Of a DNA stretch of 9,862 nucleotides, positions 6,570-9,862 are shown one piece after another. Under the pieces are notes generated by a model. It was given only the letters and a program-made list of their open reading frames with translations. It was not told where the DNA came from and made no database searches. Positions within the stretch are counted from its first letter, which is position 1. Every line of letters begins with the position of its first letter. The DNA is from an uncultured Collinsella sp. (GTDB lineage Bacteria; Actinomycetota; Coriobacteriia; Coriobacteriales; Coriobacteriaceae), in assembly GCA_959600835.1 (NCBI GenBank), contig CAUGNQ010000065.1, forward strand, positions 1 through 9,862. Direction: 5' to 3'. The position numbers and the translations under genes are program-made.

Positions 6570-6684
6570 AGCGAGAACCCGTCAGCGCGAGCAAGGTGCC
6601 TTGAAAGCCGAGGGCATTGACCTTATGGTCATGCCCGAAGGCTTGAAAGGCAGATTGCCGCGCTGACGGGTTCGCAGCGTCAAC
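6570..6684. repeat. Structured repeat element, copy A
   Basis: This is one of two related elements in the window. A perfect 14-bp outer stem (6575-6588 with 6660-6673) encloses a conserved core. Inside are a GCAA/TTGC helix (6591-6594 with 6655-6658), a two-by-two internal loop, a TGCCTT/AAGGCA helix (6597-6602 with 6647-6652), an asymmetric purine-rich loop containing two TTGAAAG copies, and an inner hairpin. The inner hairpin is GGGCAT/ATGCCC, a single bulge, then GACC-TTAT-GGTC (6612-6636). A further GCC/GGC pairing (6607-6609 with 6640-6642) occurs only in this copy. The conserved right flank GCAGCGTCAAC ends at 6684, right beside the T-tract after rnpB. The transcribed strand is unknown. 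It could be a structured RNA, a palindromic repeat or a processing/terminator hairpin. Confidence 0.85.
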
Positions 6685-6690
6685 AAAAAA
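6685..6690 (-). terminator. rnpB: T-tract directly after the rnpB 3' helix
   Basis: Read on the minus strand, the 3' strand of the RNase P P1 helix (GGCCCACTCAGC) is followed directly by TTTTTT. The nearest local hairpin is P1 itself, whose other strand lies about 350 nt upstream. Termination here would therefore use the long-range P1 helix, or else the transcript runs on into copy A of the structured element. Confidence 0.5.
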
Positions 6691-7052
6691 GCTGAGTGGG
6701 CCGATAAGCCGGGTTCTGTCGTGAACGGTCATTTATCTTGTCTGCACGTTACCATGCAGCTCCACGCACGCTACCCGAACGCGGACCGGGCCGGCCCATA
6801 GCGTTCCTATTCGCGCTTGCTCCGGATGGGGCTTGCCAAGCCGCCGTGTTGCCACGACGCTGGTGGTCTCTTACACCACCGTTTCAGCTTTTCCCTTTAC
6901 GCCTTGCGGCGCAGGTGGGAGTCTTCTTTTCTGCGGCGCTTTCCGTCGGATCACTCCGCCCGGCCGTTAGCCGGCATCCCGCCCTCTGGAGCCCGGACTT
7001 TCCTCACGCGTACTGCAAGCAGCACATCGCGCGACCGTCTGGCCCACTCAGC
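6691..7052 (-). ncRNA. rnpB: RNase P RNA (bacterial type A)
   Basis: This 362-nt catalytic RNA removes 5' leaders from precursor tRNAs. Recognition rests on the universally conserved GAGGAAAGTCCGGGCTCC segment (minus strand, 7005-6988) near the 5' end and ACAGAACCCGGCTTATCGG (6719-6701) near the 3' end. These form the P4 core and the 3' end including the GGCTTA stretch. The ends are fixed by a perfect 12-bp P1 helix, GCTGAGTGGGCC at 7052-7041 pairing with 6702-6691. Size and the intervening hairpins fit the ancestral type A architecture. A promoter-like sequence ends 9 nt before position 7052, so transcription may begin at or near the mature 5' end. The gene sits between rpsA and yigZ on the same strand. 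Confidence 0.96.
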
Positions 7053-7060
7053 AGTGCAAG

Positions 7061-7087
7061 AGTGTAACACACCGTTACCGCAGGCAA
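7061..7087 (-). promoter_or_regulatory. Candidate rnpB promoter
   Basis: On the minus strand TTGCCT (7087-7082) and TACACT (7066-7061) are separated by 15 nt, slightly short of optimal. The -10 is preceded by TGT, reminiscent of an extended -10. The predicted start of transcription, 7-9 nt after TACACT, coincides with the first base of the P1 helix, which supports the assignment. Confidence 0.5.
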
Positions 7088-7214
7088 TGGCACAACGCAA
7101 ACGCTCGACACGATAAACCAAGAACCGCCATGCGTTACAATGATCCTGTCGATGGGCAACGTCGTCAGTCGAGACGCGACCGCGCTCCGCACCCCTCCGT
7201 CTACTCGGTGTGTT

Positions 7215-7250
7215 CCCGCCTCCTCCCCGAGGCGGGATGTCGGCTTTTTT
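7215..7250 (+). terminator. Possible + strand intrinsic terminator upstream of rnpB
   Basis: An 8-bp GC-rich hairpin (CCCGCCTC at 7215-7222 pairing with 7229-7236, loop of 6) is followed by ATGTCGGC and then TTTTTT (7245-7250). The 8-nt gap between stem and T-tract is longer than ideal. No annotated + strand gene ends here, so it would terminate an unannotated transcript. A competing stem TGTCGG/CCGACA (7238-7243 with 7257-7262) overlaps it. Confidence 0.4.
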
Positions 7251-7315
7251 CATGCACCGACAATCCAATAGCCTGTGGACAGCCCGGCAGCATTGCGCAT
7301 CTCGGTGCCAAATGC

Positions 7316-7349
7316 AAAAAGGGACCCGTCCATTACGGACGGATCCCTT
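7316..7349 (-). terminator. Intrinsic terminator of rpsA
   Basis: On the minus strand AAGGGATCCGTCC (7349-7337) pairs with 7331-7319 around a 5-nt loop, with one mismatch. T residues run through 7320-7316. It starts 24 nt downstream of the rpsA stop codon. Confidence 0.88.
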
Positions 7350-7373
7350 AAAACAAGTGATCGTCAAACCGAT

Positions 7374-8540
7374 TTACTCGGCGTCGGTCTCCTCGTCCTT
7401 CTTCTCGGAAGGCAGCGGGGTAACCTCGATCTCGACGCCCAGAGTCTCAGCAGCAGACTTCATGGACAGGGAGATACGACGACGGTCGAGGTCAATCTCC
7501 ATGACCTTGACCTGAACCTTGTCGCCAACGTGGGTGACCTGAGAAGGCTGGTCCACGTGCTTGTTGGCCATCTCGGAGATGTGCACCAGGCCCTCGATGC
7601 CCTCGCCCAGGTCGACGAAAGCGCCGAACGGGACAAGCTTGGTCACAGTGCCCTCGACGATAGCGCCGACGGGGTACTTCTTGACCAGTGCGCGCCACGG
7701 ATCCTCGGTGGTCTGCTTGAGACCCAGGGAGATGCGCTCGCGGTTGAGATCGACGTCGAGAACCTCGACCTCGACCTCCTGGCCGACCTTGACAACCTCG
7801 GAAGGATGGTTGACGTGGTTCCAGGAAAGCTCGGAGATGTGGATGAGGCCGTCGATACCGCCGAGGTCGACGAAGGCGCCGAAGTCGACGATGGAGGAAA
7901 CGGTGCCCTGGAGACGCATGCCAGGCTTGAGCTTGGACAGGATCTCGGAGCGCTCGGCCTTACGGGACTCCTCGAGCACGACGCGACGGGAGAGGACGAC
8001 GTTGTTGCGGTTGCGGTCCATCTCGATGACGCGGGCCTCGATGCGGGTGCCCATGTAGGAGGTGAGGTCCTTGACGCGACGGAGGTCGACGAGGGAAGCG
8101 GGCAGGAAGCCACGCAGGCCGATGTCGAGGATGAGGCCGCCCTTGACAACCTCGATAACCTCGCCCTCGACGTTCTCGCCGGAGTTGAACTTCTCCTCGA
8201 TGCGGTTCCAAGCACGCTCGTACTCGGCACGCTTCTTGGACAGGACCAGACGACCGTCCTTGTCCTCCTTCTGGAGAACCAGGGCCTCGATGGGATCACC
8301 GAGTGCAACGATGTCTGCAGGGTTAGCGTCCTTGCGGATGGACAGCTCGCGGACCGGGATAACGCCCTCGGACTTGAATCCGATGTCAACGAGCACCTCG
8401 TCATGCTCGATCTTAACGACAGTGCCGTTAACGAGATCGCCCTCATCAAAGTCGGTAATCGTACCGTCGATGAGGTTGTTCATCTCCTCCTCGTTGACAT
8501 CGTCAAGAGAGAAAATGGACGAGTTCTGAATCTCACTCAA
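7374..8540 (-). CDS. rpsA: 30S ribosomal protein S1
   Basis: This 388-residue protein holds four S1 (OB-fold) RNA-binding repeats at about residues 33-104, 121-187, 207-275 and 292-360. The last two show the typical VDFGAFVDLG/VPFGAFVDLG and GLIHISEL/GLVHISEM motifs. The C-terminus is an acidic tail. S1 binds mRNA on the 30S subunit and helps initiation. Six-domain proteobacterial S1 is about 557 residues and actinobacterial S1 about 480-500, so this is a short form. The start codon is TTG at 8540, with AAAGGGG 7 nt upstream; no ATG or GTG alternative fits the N-terminus. The ribosome binding site lies inside a predicted 7-bp hairpin, suggesting translational control. A terminator follows the gene; rnpB is downstream on the same strand and a HAD phosphatase gene diverges upstream. 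Confidence 0.96.
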   Translation of the reverse strand: MSEIQNSSIFSLDDVNEEEMNNLIDGTITDFDEGDLVNGTVVKIEHDEVLVDIGFKSEGVIPVRELSIRKDANPADIVALGDPIEALVLQKEDKDGRLVLSKKRAEYERAWNRIEEKFNSGENVEGEVIEVVKGGLILDIGLRGFLPASLVDLRRVKDLTSYMGTRIEARVIEMDRNRNNVVLSRRVVLEESRKAERSEILSKLKPGMRLQGTVSSIVDFGAFVDLGGIDGLIHISELSWNHVNHPSEVVKVGQEVEVEVLDVDLNRERISLGLKQTTEDPWRALVKKYPVGAIVEGTVTKLVPFGAFVDLGEGIEGLVHISEMANKHVDQPSQVTHVGDKVQVKVMEIDLDRRRISLSMKSAAETLGVEIEVTPLPSEKKDEETDAE

Positions 8541-8855
8541 AGGTGGACCCCTTTCGAACTACGGGGCCCCGATTGCTAGGACCTACAGAAGGGTGCGACA
8601 AGCACACAACGTTTAGGAACACTCGGGAGCCGACAGATACTAATGTGACGCTTATGCAATCACGTTCGTATAGGTTACGGGGAAATGGGTTCGATTTCAA
8701 GCGTGAACTGCGTTTTTTTACTCGTGTGGAGACTTTTTCGTAATCTTATGAACACACGCCTCCGCAACTTGACGATAACCAGCCAGGCATTCGGCTTTGG
8801 GGTAAAGTATCCGGAGCCAACGATTCTAGATCGATTTTTCGAGAAAGGTGCCCGC
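8541..8855. other. Divergent intergenic region between rpsA and the HAD gene
   Basis: This 315-nt region must contain promoters for both divergent genes, but I see no convincing sigma-70 pair on either strand. Weak candidates are TTGCAT near 8650-8660 (minus) and a TAAAGT-like -10 near 8803-8808 (+). It contains the rpsA leader hairpin (8545-8569) and T-rich tracts at 8713-8719 and 8734-8738. The open + strand frame from 8685 through this region lacks a supported start. Confidence 0.5.
8545..8569 (-). promoter_or_regulatory. Hairpin covering the rpsA ribosome binding site
   Basis: In the rpsA mRNA leader, GGGCCCC (minus strand 8569-8563) can pair with GGGGUCC (8551-8545) over all 7 positions, six of them G-C and one G-U. 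The loop is 11 nt. The Shine-Dalgarno AAAGGGG (8554-8548) lies mostly in the 3' arm, 7 nt before the TTG start. Formation would hide the ribosome binding site. Confidence 0.55.
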
Positions 8856-9614
8856 GTGCTCAAAGCAGTCGTTTTCGATATGGACGAGACGCTTCTTAGC
8901 ATCAACCTCAACGCATTCATCCTTCGCTATTTTAAGGATGTCTCGTCGATGCTCGCGGATATCGGGCGACGCAGCCGCGGTGGCACGATGGCACGCCTGG
9001 GCACGATTCTGGTCGATCTCAACGCCAATCGTCGCAGCATTACGGACAATCGCACCAATCTTGAGTTCTACCAGACCGAGGTCGAGCGCAGGTGTGGCAT
9101 CTGCCTCTCCGACCCCCTCATCTACGAGCCCTTTACCTACTACGACCGAGAAGTCCTGCCGCACAAGAACGATGACATGATCAATGCGAAAGCCATGCCG
9201 GGCGCACATGCCGCGCTCCAGGCCGTACAGGATGCAGGACTGCGCTGCGCGCTCTTTACCAACCCCAGCTTTCCGCAGGGGGCCATCGAATGCCGCATGG
9301 GCTGGGGCGAGCTGACAGACGCGCCCTTCGAGCTCGTAACGCACATGGGCAACGCCACGCGCTGCAAGCCCGATGCCACATATTATCTAGAGCAGCTGCA
9401 GGTCATGGGGCTCGAGCCACATGAGGTCCTCATGGTGGGCAACGACCCCAAGCGCGATTTCCCCAGCCCCGACTGCGGCATTCAAACCGCCTATGTGGGC
9501 CAAGGAAAGCCCGGCCGAGCCACCTGGCACGGAACCATGGAAGACTTCGCCCGCGACTTCAACGCCGTAGTAGAAGCTTTCTACGAGTACCAAGTAGCCG
9601 ACGAACTGTCATAG
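8856..9614 (+). CDS. HAD-family hydrolase (phosphatase-like)
   Basis: This 252-residue cytosolic enzyme carries all four HAD motifs: FDMDET with nucleophile Asp8 and acid/base Asp10, FTNP with Thr135, CKP with Lys171, and GNDPKRD with Asp187 and Asp191. The sequence between motifs I and II (about residues 15-110) is a helical cap of C1 type. HAD proteins mostly hydrolyse phosphate monoesters through an aspartyl-phosphate; the substrate here is unknown. The start GTG at 8856 is chosen because AAAGG lies 7 nt upstream and motif I then falls at residue 8, as is usual. The frame is open upstream to 8685, but those starts lack a ribosome binding site and the added residues do not look like protein. 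Copy B of the structured element begins 46 nt after the stop, in the gap before a converging gene. Confidence 0.93.
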   Translation: MLKAVVFDMDETLLSINLNAFILRYFKDVSSMLADIGRRSRGGTMARLGTILVDLNANRRSITDNRTNLEFYQTEVERRCGICLSDPLIYEPFTYYDREVLPHKNDDMINAKAMPGAHAALQAVQDAGLRCALFTNPSFPQGAIECRMGWGELTDAPFELVTHMGNATRCKPDATYYLEQLQVMGLEPHEVLMVGNDPKRDFPSPDCGIQTAYVGQGKPGRATWHGTMEDFARDFNAVVEAFYEYQVADELS

Positions 9615-9660
9615 GACCCCTCGCTCCAAATAAAATAACGCCGCAGGTCGAGCATAAGTC

Positions 9661-9774
9661 AGCGAAAACGCCCCTAAGCGAGCAATGTGCCTTGAAAGAG
9701 GAGGGCATAGGCCTTCTGGCCATGCCCGACGATTGAAAGGCAGATTGCCGCTTAGGGGCGTTTGCAGCGTCGAC
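9661..9774. repeat. Structured repeat element, copy B
   Basis: This is the second copy of the element at 6570-6684, in the same orientation. A perfect 14-bp outer stem (9666-9679 with 9750-9763) shares almost no sequence with copy A's stem apart from the inner GC. It encloses the conserved GAGCAA (9680-9685), TGCCTTGAAAG (9688-9698), inner hairpin GGGCAT/ATGCCC plus a bulged A and GGCC-TTCT-GGCC (9703-9727), TTGAAAGGCAGATTGCC (9733-9749) and the right flank GCAGCGTCGAC. Relative to copy A, the inner stem changes one A-U pair to G-C and the tetraloop changes by one base. It lies in a convergent intergenic gap, with no T-tract after it on either strand. Confidence 0.85.
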
Positions 9775-9776
9775 TG

Positions 9777-9804
9777 GTTACGCGGTTTGGTAAAACCGCG
9801 TAAC
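9777..9804. repeat. 12-bp perfect hairpin after the right-edge gene's stop
   Basis: GTTACGCGGTTT (9777-9788) pairs perfectly with 9793-9804 around a 4-nt loop. It overlaps the stop codon of the partial minus-strand gene by one base and lies 3 nt from copy B. No T-tract follows on either strand, so it is terminator-like but atypical. With copy B it fills most of the convergent gap. Confidence 0.65.
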
Positions 9805-9862
9805 TAGCAAACTCGAGTCTTGCCGATCATGATGTTGAGGATCTCGACGTCGGTATCCTTCA
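9804..9862 (-). CDS. C-terminal fragment of an unidentified protein (truncated by window edge)
   Basis: On the minus strand a frame enters from the right edge and closes at TAG (9806-9804). The last 18 residues are KDTDVEILNIMIGKTRVC. Codon use is like that of the neighbours and the segment reads as a plausible protein end, followed at once by a 12-bp hairpin. I do not recognise the family. It converges with the HAD gene. Confidence 0.6.
   Translation of the reverse strand, partial: KDTDVEILNIMIGKTRVC

Larger units (their letters stand above)
7053..7373. other. Intergenic region between rpsA and rnpB
   Basis: This 321-nt stretch has no convincing gene. It holds the rnpB promoter (7061-7087), a possible + strand short transcript ending in a hairpin and T6 (about 7150-7250), and the rpsA terminator (7316-7349). 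Short reading frames cross it on both strands, but none has a ribosome binding site or recognisable product. Confidence 0.6.

Noticed and set aside
7130..7351. 73-residue + strand small protein upstream of rnpB
   Set aside because: It has no ribosome binding site, runs through two terminator hairpins and has no recognisable features.
7275..8579. 434-codon + strand reading frame antisense to rpsA
   Set aside because: It mirrors the codon pattern of rpsA on the opposite strand, which has clear S1 domains. Long antisense frames are common at this GC content, and the translation is low-complexity (Leu/Asp/Val rich) with no family resemblance.
6570..9774. CRISPR array or integron attC sites formed by the repeated elements
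   Set aside because: There are only two copies, about 3 kb apart with genes between, so it is not a CRISPR array. attC sites conserve short end boxes and vary inside, whereas here the inside is conserved and the stem varies, and no integrase gene or cassette layout is present.

Overview
The window is high-GC bacterial chromosome with short intergenic gaps. Its gene set suggests the class Coriobacteriia, most likely Collinsella or a close relative. This rests on GC-rich codon use, TTG and GTG starts, a short four-domain ribosomal protein S1, an O-acetylhomoserine sulfhydrylase of the anaerobe type, a C_GCAxxG_C_C family protein and a type A RNase P RNA. The taxonomy is inferred from overall resemblance; no search was run. 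I see no phage, transposase, CRISPR array or tRNA.

Region 1-2350. The C-terminus of an unidentified + strand gene is followed by a + strand YegS/DAGK-type lipid kinase. This converges on minus-strand genes: a small GGQ-containing release-factor-like protein (ribosome rescue type) and xanthine phosphoribosyltransferase (xpt). A strong intrinsic terminator separates xpt from the release-factor-like gene.

Region 2348-5150. A minus-strand MFS efflux-type transporter and, upstream of it, a PLP-dependent O-acetylhomoserine sulfhydrylase (metY) are separated by another strong terminator. In both the xpt and metY cases the terminator T-tract ends only about 20-26 nt before the next start codon. A conventional promoter cannot fit between them.

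Region 5150-6690. A tandem/inverted TGGGACAAATTAAT repeat cluster lies between metY and a divergent + strand C_GCAxxG_C_C family gene. That gene converges on minus-strand yigZ (IMPACT family) across a long terminator hairpin. Upstream of yigZ lies copy A of a structured repeat element.

Region 6691-9862. The minus strand carries RNase P RNA (rnpB) and, upstream of it, ribosomal protein S1 (rpsA, TTG start, with its ribosome binding site inside a predicted hairpin). A + strand HAD-family phosphatase diverges from rpsA. It is followed by copy B of the structured element, a 12-bp hairpin and the C-terminus of an unidentified minus-strand gene.

The most unusual feature is the pair of about 115-nt elements at 6570-6684 and 9661-9774. 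Their core is nearly identical, but each core is enclosed by a perfect 14-bp stem of almost entirely different sequence, with a further compensatory change in the inner hairpin. Conserved structure with changed sequence suggests a dispersed structured RNA or DNA-hairpin family. The genes are otherwise ordinary housekeeping and metabolic functions (purine salvage, methionine/sulfur metabolism, translation, RNA processing, lipid phosphorylation) and do not form a single pathway.
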